Source: Chitinophaga varians
GTDB taxonomy: Bacteria; Bacteroidota; Bacteroidia; Chitinophagales; Chitinophagaceae
Length of the DNA stretch: 64,000 nucleotides
NCBI RefSeq assembly: GCF_014529945.1
Contig: NZ_JACVFB010000001.1
Span: forward strand, 806,001 to 870,000
Reading direction: 5' to 3'
This document shows, in pieces, positions 1 to 8,315 of the stretch. The notes under the pieces are model-generated. The model was not told where the DNA came from. It made no database searches and worked only from the letters and a program-made list of their open reading frames with translations. A program made the translations under genes and the position numbers. Every line of letters begins with the position of its first letter. Positions within the stretch are counted from its first letter, which is position 1.

Positions 1-725
1 TCAAATATGGCCGCAAGGTAGTGGACTTTCAGGCTGGCAGCCTGATTTGTATGGCGCCCCATCAGGTCATCGAAATGGACGATGATGGCGAGAGTGCTGA
101 AGGTATGGCTGGATGGGGCCTGTTTTTCCATCCTGATCTGATCAGGGGTACTGCTCTGAATGAGAAGATGAAGGAGTACAGCTTCTTCTCCTACGAAATA
201 TCAGAGGCGTTGCACCTGTCAGAAAAAGAAAAACAGATTCTGTTTGACTGTATGATAAAGATCCAGACAGAGTTACAGGAAAATATTGATGTGCACAGCC
301 AGGCTATCATCGTTTCCACGATTGAGTTGCTGTTAAACTATTGTTCCCGTTTCTACGGCAGACAGTTTATCACCAGAAAAAGTACCAATAACCATGTGAT
401 CGCGCAGGTAGAAAAAATCCTGAACGCGCATTTCGCCCAAAATCCTGGTACGGAAAAAAGACTCATCACGGTAAAGGATTTGGCTGAGCAGGTGCATTTA
501 TCACCCGGCTATCTCAGTGATCTGCTGAAAAGGGAGACTGGCAAAAACACGCAGGACCTCATCCACTTTCATCTGATCGAGGAAGCGAAGAACATTTTGT
601 TGAGCACTAACAAGTCTGTCAGCGAAATTGCCTATTCGCTGGGGTTCGACTATCCGCAATATTTTAATAAACTGTTTAAGCAGAAAACAGGGAAAACGCC
701 GCTGGAATTCAGAAGTATGAATTAG
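1..725 (+). CDS. AraC-family transcriptional regulator (5' end cut by window)
   Basis: The reading frame is open to the left edge (from base 3) with no stop, so the true start lies outside the window. The GTG at 21 is only the first in-frame start-like codon. About the last 90 residues form a typical AraC DNA-binding domain with two helix-turn-helix units; the first carries LSPGYLSDLLKRETG and the second carries SVSEIAYSLGFDYPQYFNKLFK, the family signature. The preceding part looks like a cupin-type sensor domain (GSLICMAPHQV fragment) followed by helices. It should act as a cytoplasmic ligand-responsive activator. Its stop codon overlaps by 4 bp the stop of the convergent radical SAM gene, so its target is more likely a gene to the left of the window. 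The family call is firm; the ligand is unknown. Confidence 0.9.
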   Translation, partial: KYGRKVVDFQAGSLICMAPHQVIEMDDDGESAEGMAGWGLFFHPDLIRGTALNEKMKEYSFFSYEISEALHLSEKEKQILFDCMIKIQTELQENIDVHSQAIIVSTIELLLNYCSRFYGRQFITRKSTNNHVIAQVEKILNAHFAQNPGTEKRLITVKDLAEQVHLSPGYLSDLLKRETGKNTQDLIHFHLIEEAKNILLSTNKSVSEIAYSLGFDYPQYFNKLFKQKTGKTPLEFRSMN

Positions 726-2113
726 GCCGGTAATGGCAGGGCGCTGCTTTCCCTTTGCGCGTGGGGAACTGGCTCCACGGCGTTTACACCATTTTTTCGT
801 TTAGTCATATCGATGGGATAGTTTTTCCTGATGCGTTTATAGGAATAGAAACCATTCATGAACGTGGATAACAACAACGCGCCCCATCGGAGGGTGAACA
901 GGCCGCGCAGTATCCGTTTGCCGGCATACCAGGGAGAGAAAGATTTTTTCCATAACGTTCTGTGTGCCCGCAGCAGTTGGTCGGCATCGATTTTTTTCGG
1001 CGCAAAAGCCACGTTATAGCCATTGTAATAATTCCAGTTTCTGTCTTCCAGTATTCTGTTTTCCTTTTGTAATGTATGGTAGATGGGGGTGCCTCTGAAC
1101 GGCGTCATGATACTGAGGAAGGGAACATCTATGCCTATCTCCATCAGCTGGTCGGCCATATTGATGATGCTTTGTTCGTCGTCGTGATCGAAGCCTGCAA
1201 TAAATCCTGCCATCACGGCTATCCCGCGTTGCCGGATGGCTTTTACCGCGGCGCTGTAGTTCGCAATTTTGTTCTGCCGTTTGTTGGCGTCGGCGAGGGA
1301 GTCTACTCCGAAAGATTCGATGCCGAGAAACACGCCGATGCAGCCGGACGCCTTCATGAGGTCCAGCAGCTCCGGATCTTTGGCGATGTCCATACTGGCC
1401 TGGGTGAGCCACCATTTTTTTAAGGGGATCATTTCCTGCAGCAGTTCCCGGATATAGGGACGTTTGATGGTGAGGTTGTCGTCCCAGAACCAGACTACTT
1501 TGCGCTGCCACCAATAGGGGAAGTTATCGTAGCCGGCATCGCGTAACACGTCTTTAACGGGCCTGAGCCGGAAGCCCGGATTCAGCGAGGGAACGGTACA
1601 GAAGGAGCAGGAGAAAGGGCATCCTCTGGTCGCCTGGATCACCTTGCGGATAAAGAATTTGTTGGGCAGCAGGTCATATCTGGGCGTAGGCAGGTCCTGC
1701 ATATCGCAGGGGCTCCCGGCGTATAGGCGTTTCAGTTGGCCACCGGCCGCATCGCTGATCAGCTGCGGCCATACGTTCTCCGCTTCACCGGTGACGATGG
1801 CATCGAAGTACTCCAGTGCTTCTGTTTGACAATACGTTACATGCGGACCGCCGGCTACCACGGTCTTGCCTTTTTTCCTGAACGCTACGGCCAGTGCATA
1901 GGCCGCCATGGCAAAGCCGCTGAAGAAGGAGATGGCGATCAGATCAGCATCGGTGTCGATATGGATGTTATCTACCTGTTGGTGATATACCCTGACGGTA
2001 TGCTCCGCCGGGGTGATGGCCGCAAGGTGTATCCCCGTGATAGGTGGTACAAAATCATATTCGTGTCCGAATTCGTATCGCTGCACATACGCAATAATCA
2101 AATCTATTTTCAT
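722..2113 (-). CDS. B12-binding-domain radical SAM protein
   Basis: This protein of about 463 residues has a Rossmann-like cobalamin-binding N-terminal domain (roughly residues 1-135, with GGPH and ..AIVTGEAE.. segments) followed by a radical SAM core. The iron-sulfur cluster motif CPFSCSFC is clear, preceded by ATRG as in the BchE/HpnR-type class. The C-terminal region (PWYAGKRILRG and following) resembles the DUF4070-type tails of these enzymes. Family members perform cobalamin- and SAM-dependent methylations or ring chemistry, often on lipids or tetrapyrroles; the substrate here cannot be told. I chose the ATG at 2113 because the 18 extra upstream residues (possible start at 2167) do not look like family sequence and MKIDLIIAYVQ begins the Rossmann strand. 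It is convergent with the AraC gene and their stop codons overlap. Confidence 0.88.
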   Translation of the reverse strand: MKIDLIIAYVQRYEFGHEYDFVPPITGIHLAAITPAEHTVRVYHQQVDNIHIDTDADLIAISFFSGFAMAAYALAVAFRKKGKTVVAGGPHVTYCQTEALEYFDAIVTGEAENVWPQLISDAAGGQLKRLYAGSPCDMQDLPTPRYDLLPNKFFIRKVIQATRGCPFSCSFCTVPSLNPGFRLRPVKDVLRDAGYDNFPYWWQRKVVWFWDDNLTIKRPYIRELLQEMIPLKKWWLTQASMDIAKDPELLDLMKASGCIGVFLGIESFGVDSLADANKRQNKIANYSAAVKAIRQRGIAVMAGFIAGFDHDDEQSIINMADQLMEIGIDVPFLSIMTPFRGTPIYHTLQKENRILEDRNWNYYNGYNVAFAPKKIDADQLLRAHRTLWKKSFSPWYAGKRILRGLFTLRWGALLLSTFMNGFYSYKRIRKNYPIDMTKRKNGVNAVEPVPHAQRESSALPLPA

Positions 2114-2300
2114 AGCATATTGTTTTAGAGTGGCGATACAAAAATACAAATATACTTTGAAATACAAAGTACTTTTTATTATGAAGATTTTGCCCTGTTA
2201 TCAGCGCCCCGGGCTTTAGGGGGAGGGGAGAATATCCGTCTGTAGCACGGGCGGGCGACTTCCGTAGATCTACTGAGTTATGAAATTACCTGTTTCTACG

Positions 2301-2332
2301 TTGACTATTTTCCGGTGGGCGGCCTACTTTTG
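2301..2332 (+). promoter_or_regulatory. Candidate Bacteroidota promoter for the lectin gene
   Basis: TACTTTTG at 2325-2332 fits the Bacteroidota -7 consensus TAnnTTTG exactly, and TTG at 2301-2303 lies 21 bp upstream, in the expected -33 range. The predicted start site near 2338 leaves a leader of about 60 nt before the ATG at 2400. No other gene lies between. Confidence 0.5.
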
Positions 2333-2399
2333 TGTTGTAATTAACCGGTTAACCTCAAATAATTGTTATTCATCACCCAAATAAATTAACCCCCTTTTT

Positions 2400-3470
2400 A
2401 TGGATAGGCTTCTACCGGGACAATCGCTCCCTGTTGGCGGAACAATTACTGCCCCAAACGGAAAAACGACTTTAATACTGCAAGGCGACGGCAACCTGGT
2501 ACTGTACCGTACCGGTAACGTGCCACGCTGGGCATCCAACACCGATGGCCGGCAGGTGAATATCCTGGAAATGCAGCAGGACGGCAATCTCGTGATGTAC
2601 GGCCCCGGCCACAGTTATGTATGGGATACAGGCACAGACGGCCACTACGGCGCCTGGCTGATCGTACAGAACGACGGCAACCTGGTGATATACGACGCTG
2701 CCGGCAGGGCGTTATGGTCTTCCGACACCTGGATCAGGCAACACAGCGTACCAGGTTTCACGCCCAGCGTCAACGCGTTCCACTTCAGCAACAGCCGGTT
2801 TCCGGACTGCCCGTTGTTTAACCTGATACCGCCCATTCCTTTCGGTAACATCAAGATCCCTGTTGGCAACGCTTCCAACGGCGTCTGCGGCGGTATGGTG
2901 TTCGTTGTGCGCGATCTCTTCGAAAGCAAAATGCTGCCGCCGGCTACCACCACCTCACCCTGTGGCGGCACGATGTATAACTATCTGGTGGACCGCTTTA
3001 TGGCCAGCTTTAACCTGCCCGGCGGCCTCACCACGTACATGACCCTGATGAACCCTGCGCTGCCGGACCACGAAACCGACATGAGCAAAATAGGACTGGC
3101 GCCGCGGGGCAGGGCCTGGCGTATGATCAAAGACGAATGGCCCAAGATGCAACGTAAACTGGACAGCAATCAGCTGGTACCCCTCGCACTGGTGCAAACA
3201 AAATCCATCAATCCGGTTGACCTGGGAGAAAACCATGCGGTGCTGGTATATGGCTACGAGCTGGACGGGACCGATCTGTCGCTGAAAGTATATGATCCCA
3301 ACTTCCCGGACGTAAACAATGCTACGATCAGTTTTTCTATCGCCAATCCCGATAACACTACGCAGGTGTTCCGTTCACACGGCTCCAAACGGATCTGGTG
3401 CTTCTTTCAGCCGTTCTATACTTTCAGCCGGCCTACATTTATACATGCGGCCACGCCCGTAGGCAGCTAA
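2400..3470 (+). CDS. Bulb-type (mannose-binding) lectin domain fused to a papain-like domain
   Basis: The 356-residue protein starts without a signal peptide. Residues about 1-115 form a monocot-mannose-binding (B_lectin) domain with three copies of the QxDxNLVxY sugar-site pattern: QGDGNLVLY, QQDGNLVMY and QNDGNLVIY. The rest matches no family I can name with certainty, but has a papain-like order of residues: a Cys in NGVCGGM (C163), a His in ENHAVLVYGY (H279) and an acidic/amide pair in YDPN (D299/N301), as in C39-like and other papain-fold peptidases. The lectin part is well supported; peptidase or transglutaminase-like activity is inference. It could be a lectin-like toxin or effector, or a sugar-targeted hydrolase. 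It is transcribed alone from the promoter at about 2330 and ends at a strong bidirectional terminator. Confidence 0.8.
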   Translation: MDRLLPGQSLPVGGTITAPNGKTTLILQGDGNLVLYRTGNVPRWASNTDGRQVNILEMQQDGNLVMYGPGHSYVWDTGTDGHYGAWLIVQNDGNLVIYDAAGRALWSSDTWIRQHSVPGFTPSVNAFHFSNSRFPDCPLFNLIPPIPFGNIKIPVGNASNGVCGGMVFVVRDLFESKMLPPATTTSPCGGTMYNYLVDRFMASFNLPGGLTTYMTLMNPALPDHETDMSKIGLAPRGRAWRMIKDEWPKMQRKLDSNQLVPLALVQTKSINPVDLGENHAVLVYGYELDGTDLSLKVYDPNFPDVNNATISFSIANPDNTTQVFRSHGSKRIWCFFQPFYTFSRPTFIHAATPVGS

Positions 3471-3492
3471 CGCCATCGGCAGTACGATAAAT

Positions 3493-3527
3493 AAAAATCC
3501 CGGAGCATTGTATGCCCCGGGATTTTT
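3493..3527. terminator. Bidirectional intrinsic terminator
   Basis: A 16-bp stem (3493-3508 with 3512-3527, one mismatch) has a 3-nt loop and A/T tracts on both sides. It lies between two convergent genes and can stop transcription from either strand. Confidence 0.85.
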
Positions 3528-3544
3528 TATAAAAAGATGATTGA

Positions 3545-5899
3545 TCACTCTACTACCAGCTGCTGCGTTTGTCGCTCACCGTTATTGTTGAACACCGTAA
3601 GGATATAATTGCCGCGGGGCAGTGTAATGGTTTGTGTAGTAGTGCCGGCACCCACCTGCCAGGCATTTTCCTGTACCTTTCTGCCGGAAAGGTCTACAAT
3701 ACTGTATCTCACCAGCTGCTGTTGTTTGCTGCTGATCTCCACCTGTAATTTGTTGTTGGGAGATGGATTAGGATACACCTTACAGGAGAAGCCGGATGGA
3801 GCCGGTTTGTTGTCCGTAACAGCGCTGGCAGCCATCAGTGCGCTGGTGACTACCCGGAAGGTATCGGTGACGCAGATCGTTGGCATAGCGTTATCGCTAA
3901 CGGTATAGACCGTGGTGCTGTTGGGGGTTACGGTCCGGGTGCGACTGGCAGAGCCGTCATCCCATTTGTAATTACCTGGCCAGGAGGCGCTGAGGGTAAG
4001 CGGTTGACCGGCCGTAGCATTTACCACCGTGGTTTTATTGACATCTTTCATCACGGTGAAACGGTCCTTGATGGTTTTATCCGCCGCAATGAATTTCGCG
4101 TCCAGCCTGTTGCCTTCTATTTCCAGTACCAGGGAGCCGCCGGTGGTGGCGTTGGCATAGTAGGAGCTGGCGTGCGGGAAAGAGGAAGAGGTACCACCTA
4201 CCTGTCCGGCGGAACCGGCCACCACGTATACGGTGCCATGGTTCGTTTTCGCAGAAGAGGAGAGGTAAGGGCAGGAGCCGGCGGTACTGTCGTACTTCGC
4301 ACTGCTCTTGCTCACCGCATGCTGTGTCAGTGAGAACGTATTTTCCAGTCCATAGTGACCACGGATAAAGTAAGAACGCTCATAATCGTGGCTGTGACCA
4401 TTGAGGATGAGGTCTACACCGTTGCGTTCCAGTATGCGGATGAGGTTCTGTCTTACTTTCACCAGTTCACTTTCTGTATCGGAATTATGGCTGCCCATGG
4501 TATACGGCGGGTGGTGCCAGTAGGCGATGGTCCATTTACGGTTATTGGCAGCAAGATCGTTTTTAAGCCACTGTATCTGCGTGGAGGAGGTATCATAAAA
4601 ACGTTTGTTGCTCTCTTCTCCGTAGGAATCGAGACAGATGAAGTGGATATCGCCGTAATCAAAGGAGTAGTATTCTTCTTTGTTGGAAGCTACGCCGCCG
4701 CATTCCCCATTCTTTGGCAGGGTGAAGTTGGCGAGGTAGGGGATATTATGATCGTCCTGCCGGGAAGGATCGTTGTCGTAATCGTGGTTGCCCAATGTGG
4801 GAAACAGCAGGATATTTTTGAGCAGATTGTCTTTGTAGATATTAAAGAAATTGGTTTGATACTCGTTGTCGAATCCGCCGTCATAGGCGTTGTCACCGAG
4901 TAGCAGCCATACGTCGGTATGTTCGGTGCCAACGTAGTTCAGGTAAGCGTCGCGCACTTTGGTCTGATTGCTGGAGTTGTTGCCACAGTCGCCATAGGCC
5001 GCAATCCTGATTTTGCGGGTAGTATTGGTGGGCGGCGCGGTATTGAAATAGTTTTTGTTGGTGGCTTCCAGTACGGCGGTGGTGGTGCCGATGCTGTAAT
5101 AATAACGGGTGTCTGGTTGCAGGTTGGAAAGCCTCACTTCATGTTCGGTAGCCGAGGTGGTGTTGACCACACTGTCGGTGAGGCTACCATATACAGTGCC
5201 GTACTTCACTTTGGTGTTGCTGGCTTCAGCGGTGCGCCAGCGGATGGTGACGGCGGTCTGGTTACCCATTTGCAGGTAAGGGCCTCTTACCACGGAAGCA
5301 GAAGAGCTGCCGGTATTGCCTTTCAGTTGCAGGTCGAAGGAAATATCGCTGCTGGTGACCACCTGTTGGTGTATCTCCACTGCGATGGTGTTGCTACCTT
5401 CCACAAAAGCGGAAACGGGGATGGTGGCTGTTTGTACAGAGGCGCCGTCGTCGCTGGCATCGGCGGAAGCCAGGGTATTGTAGGAGATCGTGCCGGAGGG
5501 CATGTTATCTCTCTTTACTTCGGTACCGTTTACATATACCACGATACCGTCGTCTCTTCTGAATTCCAGCGTGAAGCTGGTGTAGCTGCTAAGGCCGGAG
5601 AGGGTGAACTGTTTCCGGAAATAAGTGGTAGGGTACTTGCTGTTGGCGTTGCTGCCATAGCTCACCACGGTGGCTTCGTCGCCGTCGCCATAGCCCAGTT
5701 CAGCAGGGCCGCTCTTCCAGGAGCCGTCGTTGAAGGTGGCCGATCGCCACGACGTACCCTGGTTGGAACCGTTGTCAAGGTATTTCCAGGTAGAACCAAA
5801 AGGGACCAGTGTGGTCTGTGCCTGTAGCGCCAGGCCCAGGAAGGCGCTGCAACACGTAAGGATGCACGATTTCGCAATAGTGGACAAGCATGGGATCAT
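3545..5899 (-). CDS. Secreted purple acid phosphatase-like metallophosphoesterase with T9SS type A signal
   Basis: The 784-residue protein has a signal peptide ending near ALQAQ, then a jelly-roll-like domain (about 30-195), then a purple-acid-phosphatase-type FN3 domain (VRGPYLQMGN..., about 203-285), then the metallophosphoesterase core. All metal-site motifs are present: GDCG (303-306), GDNAYDG (335-341), GNHD (369-372), a WHHPPY histidine pair (461-462) and NGHSHDYER (499-507). An Ig-like stretch follows, and the last ~75 residues are a T9SS type A sorting domain (VYPNPSPNN ... GNYILTV). It should hydrolyse phosphomonoesters or diesters at the cell surface or outside the cell after T9SS export. 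It is convergent with the lectin gene and shares its terminator. The class is firm; the substrate is open. Confidence 0.93.
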   Translation of the reverse strand: MIPCLSTIAKSCILTCCSAFLGLALQAQTTLVPFGSTWKYLDNGSNQGTSWRSATFNDGSWKSGPAELGYGDGDEATVVSYGSNANSKYPTTYFRKQFTLSGLSSYTSFTLEFRRDDGIVVYVNGTEVKRDNMPSGTISYNTLASADASDDGASVQTATIPVSAFVEGSNTIAVEIHQQVVTSSDISFDLQLKGNTGSSSASVVRGPYLQMGNQTAVTIRWRTAEASNTKVKYGTVYGSLTDSVVNTTSATEHEVRLSNLQPDTRYYYSIGTTTAVLEATNKNYFNTAPPTNTTRKIRIAAYGDCGNNSSNQTKVRDAYLNYVGTEHTDVWLLLGDNAYDGGFDNEYQTNFFNIYKDNLLKNILLFPTLGNHDYDNDPSRQDDHNIPYLANFTLPKNGECGGVASNKEEYYSFDYGDIHFICLDSYGEESNKRFYDTSSTQIQWLKNDLAANNRKWTIAYWHHPPYTMGSHNSDTESELVKVRQNLIRILERNGVDLILNGHSHDYERSYFIRGHYGLENTFSLTQHAVSKSSAKYDSTAGSCPYLSSSAKTNHGTVYVVAGSAGQVGGTSSSFPHASSYYANATTGGSLVLEIEGNRLDAKFIAADKTIKDRFTVMKDVNKTTVVNATAGQPLTLSASWPGNYKWDDGSASRTRTVTPNSTTVYTVSDNAMPTICVTDTFRVVTSALMAASAVTDNKPAPSGFSCKVYPNPSPNNKLQVEISSKQQQLVRYSIVDLSGRKVQENAWQVGAGTTTQTITLPRGNYILTVFNNNGERQTQQLVVE

Positions 5900-6020
5900 G
5901 GGATGAGATTTTAGCGTGTTTGGATGTTGATAGATCGATTTAGATTAAAGGTGAATTGAATGAATCGTCTGATACAGAAAAGGTTGAGGAATGAAGCACT
6001 GGGTTTCCGGGGGCAGCCTC

Positions 6021-6115
6021 ATTTTGGGATGTTTTGATCTATAGATTTTTTGATGTCGGGGGATCTTCGCTGCATTTTCAAATGCGCACATTCGTAAATC
6101 AAAAAATCCCAAAAT
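6021..6115. repeat. Long imperfect inverted repeat in the 5900-6189 divergent intergenic region
   Basis: The arms 6021-6040 and 6096-6115 are reverse complements at 18 of 20 positions. A second, smaller hairpin (GCATTT/AAATGC near 6072-6085) lies in the spacer. The region separates the phosphatase gene (minus strand) from the short ORF at 6190 (plus strand), so it holds promoters for both. I see no further gene in this 290-bp gap. Confidence 0.55.
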
Positions 6116-6189
6116 CGTCGATGGTTCCGATGTTGAAATTAATTATAATTTTCATATTTTACAATAGTTAATCTAAAAATTCCCGTACG

Positions 6190-6423
6190 ATGGCTATGAA
6201 ATCAACAAAAGACAGGTCGTTATATTATTCTCTCCGTATAGCCGTAGTCGTGTTGGTATTGTCTGGTGGTGTGGACAGCGTGATGGCCGTTTATAATGAA
6301 CATACGGCTGAAGCGCCTGACTGGAAATTGCTGAAAGTCGATAAAGGCGGACACGCTTTCCTTTTCGACCCCCAGGAGGGACTGAAGATGGTGAAGACTG
6401 TGATTGAGCAGCTCATTCGATAA
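6190..6423 (+). CDS. Short ORF resembling the C-terminal end of an alpha/beta hydrolase (possible remnant)
   Basis: The 77-residue ORF has a hydrophobic stretch (about 16-27) leading into VLVLSGGVDSV, then KVDKGGHAFLFDP and an amphipathic end. The pattern of a strand, GGxDS, then a GGHAF histidine matches the last third of alpha/beta hydrolases, which supplies the catalytic acid and His. The nucleophile-bearing part is absent, and I see no hydrolase sequence in the AT-rich DNA upstream. It is either a 5'-truncated remnant or a small protein reusing this fold piece; the hydrophobic stretch could also act as a signal or membrane anchor. A possible promoter (TTG at 6133, TATTTTAC at 6155, 19 bp apart) lies just upstream. 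It ends 15 bp before the peroxidase gene and is probably co-transcribed with it. Confidence 0.45.
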   Translation: MAMKSTKDRSLYYSLRIAVVVLVLSGGVDSVMAVYNEHTAEAPDWKLLKVDKGGHAFLFDPQEGLKMVKTVIEQLIR

Positions 6424-6438
6424 TATTTACCGGAACCC

Positions 6439-8253
6439 ATGAGAATTATCCTTACGGCGCTATTGTTTGCCGCACTAACGTTTACGCAGCCACGCCGGGA
6501 GCCGCCACCCGCCACGGTGCTGGAAGGCTATTTCAGCCGGCAGATGGGCGTGGTGGCCGACAGCCTGGAACAATTGCAGCAGGCCATCCGTCGTCATGCG
6601 CCGGTGGCGGTGCAGCAACGGCTGTTCCGCGCCGCCCGACTGTCCTACAAGCGCGCGGAGTTTCTTACGGAATATTATTACCCCCACCTGATCCGGAACA
6701 TCAACGGGCCGGCATTGCCATTTGCCGATGGGGAGAACTCCCGCGATATACTGCCTCCACAGGGCTTTCAGGTGATAGAAGAGAAACTATGGACGCCCGC
6801 TGCCGCCGCCAAAGAATTGCAGGCAGCCGTTACGGCGCTCCGGACACAGTTCGCCACCCTGCAATCGCAAACAGACCCTTATGGTTTTATAGATGCCTAT
6901 GTGCTGGACGCCATGCGCTTTGAGATATACCGCGTCATCGCATTGGGTATCTCCGGGTACGATTCACCGATAGCGCTGCTGTCGATGCCGGAAGCTGCTG
7001 CGGCCCTGGAAGGGGTGGAGCATGCCGCCATGCTGTATGCCGGCAGTTTGACCGATATTGCCTTCAAATACACGCTGACAGAACGTTTCAGCGCCGCGCG
7101 GCGGTACCTGTTGCAACACCGCAGCTTCAATGAATTTGACCGGCTCCATTTCATCACACAATACGCCAACCCCCTAAGCGCGTCGTTGCTGGCGTTGCAG
7201 CAACGGCTTTCCCTGCAGCTGCCGCCCGAACGAAGGATACTATCGCCGGAAGCGCCGCACCTCTTTGCCATGCGGTACTATAACGTGAACGGCTATTCGC
7301 CGAATTATGAGTCGGACCCTACGACCGGAAGGATACAGCTGGGGCAGCGACTGTTCTACGATCCCTTGCTGTCAGGCAATCTGCAACGTTCCTGCGCCTC
7401 CTGCCACCAGGCATCGAAAGCCTTTACGGATGGCCTGGCGCGTAATACGGACCTGGACGGCAAAGCGCTCATCGCCCGTAATACGCCCACCTTGTTGAAT
7501 GCCGCGTTCCAGTCCAAACAGTTCTACGATTCCCGCGCTATCTTCCTGGAAAACCAGGTGTCGGATGTGGTGCACAATAAACGGGAGATGAACGGTTCCC
7601 TGCAACAGACCGCCCATGCGCTGAAGAAAGACAGCACCTATGTGCGTCTTTTTGCCAAAGCCTTTGCAGCAGGGCATAACAGCATTACGGAAGAAAACAT
7701 CGCCAATGCGCTGGCCTCTTTCCTGCGGTCGCTCACCAGCCTGCAATCCCGCTTCGATCTGTATATGAATGGCGATGCCACGGCGCTGAACACCACCGAA
7801 AAGAAAGGCTTCAATATCTTCATGGGAAAAGCGAAATGCGGTACCTGTCATTTTGCGCCGCTGTTCAGCGGCGTGGCGCCGCCGTACTTCGCGGAGCCGG
7901 AATCAGAAGTGCTGGGCGTGCCGGCAAATAACCGTCCGCATGCCGCGCTGGACCAGGACCCCGGTAAATACGTGTTGTATAAGATCAGTATTCACCGCTA
8001 TGCCTTTAAAACACCGACGGTGCGTAACAGCGCCCTCACCGCTCCGTATATGCATAACGGTGTGTTCCCTACGCTGGAGTCGGTGATCGACTTCTACGAC
8101 AAGGGCGGCGGCGCCGGACTGGGCATAGCGCCTCCCAATCAAACGTTGCCCGCTGAGAAGCTGCAGCTGACGCCCGCCGAGAAGAAAGCGCTGGTGGCTT
8201 TTATGCAGGCATTGACGGACACCAGCAGCTGGAAAGCAGCTGTGCACTACTGA
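6439..8253 (+). CDS. Di-haem cytochrome c peroxidase (MauG/CcpA family) with N-terminal helical domain
   Basis: The 604-residue protein has an N-terminal signal sequence (MRIILTALLFAALTFTQ). A helical domain of about 250 residues follows and resembles imelysin/M75-type regions seen ahead of peroxidase domains in Bacteroidota. From about residue 285 it is a bacterial di-haem peroxidase: two c-type haem motifs are visible, CASCH (319-323) and CGTCH (467-471), with the usual MauG/CcpA spacing and the FKTPTVRN and APYMHNGVFPTLESVIDFY segments. It should reduce peroxide, or oxidise a substrate, in the periplasm. The short ORF at 6190 is 15 bp upstream and the lipoprotein gene follows after 62 bp, so the three may form one transcript. 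The family call is firm; the role of the helical domain is not known. Confidence 0.92.
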   Translation: MRIILTALLFAALTFTQPRREPPPATVLEGYFSRQMGVVADSLEQLQQAIRRHAPVAVQQRLFRAARLSYKRAEFLTEYYYPHLIRNINGPALPFADGENSRDILPPQGFQVIEEKLWTPAAAAKELQAAVTALRTQFATLQSQTDPYGFIDAYVLDAMRFEIYRVIALGISGYDSPIALLSMPEAAAALEGVEHAAMLYAGSLTDIAFKYTLTERFSAARRYLLQHRSFNEFDRLHFITQYANPLSASLLALQQRLSLQLPPERRILSPEAPHLFAMRYYNVNGYSPNYESDPTTGRIQLGQRLFYDPLLSGNLQRSCASCHQASKAFTDGLARNTDLDGKALIARNTPTLLNAAFQSKQFYDSRAIFLENQVSDVVHNKREMNGSLQQTAHALKKDSTYVRLFAKAFAAGHNSITEENIANALASFLRSLTSLQSRFDLYMNGDATALNTTEKKGFNIFMGKAKCGTCHFAPLFSGVAPPYFAEPESEVLGVPANNRPHAALDQDPGKYVLYKISIHRYAFKTPTVRNSALTAPYMHNGVFPTLESVIDFYDKGGGAGLGIAPPNQTLPAEKLQLTPAEKKALVAFMQALTDTSSWKAAVHY

Positions 8254-8315
8254 CGCCGTGTTTTATTTGCAACGCTTTCTGTATCTTACAACCTTATTCA
8301 CGGCTTAAAATACTT

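Noticed and set aside
4919-5827. 302-codon plus-strand frame opposite the phosphatase gene
   Set aside because: It is antisense to a gene with complete catalytic motifs. Its Gly/Val-rich sequence is a typical shadow.
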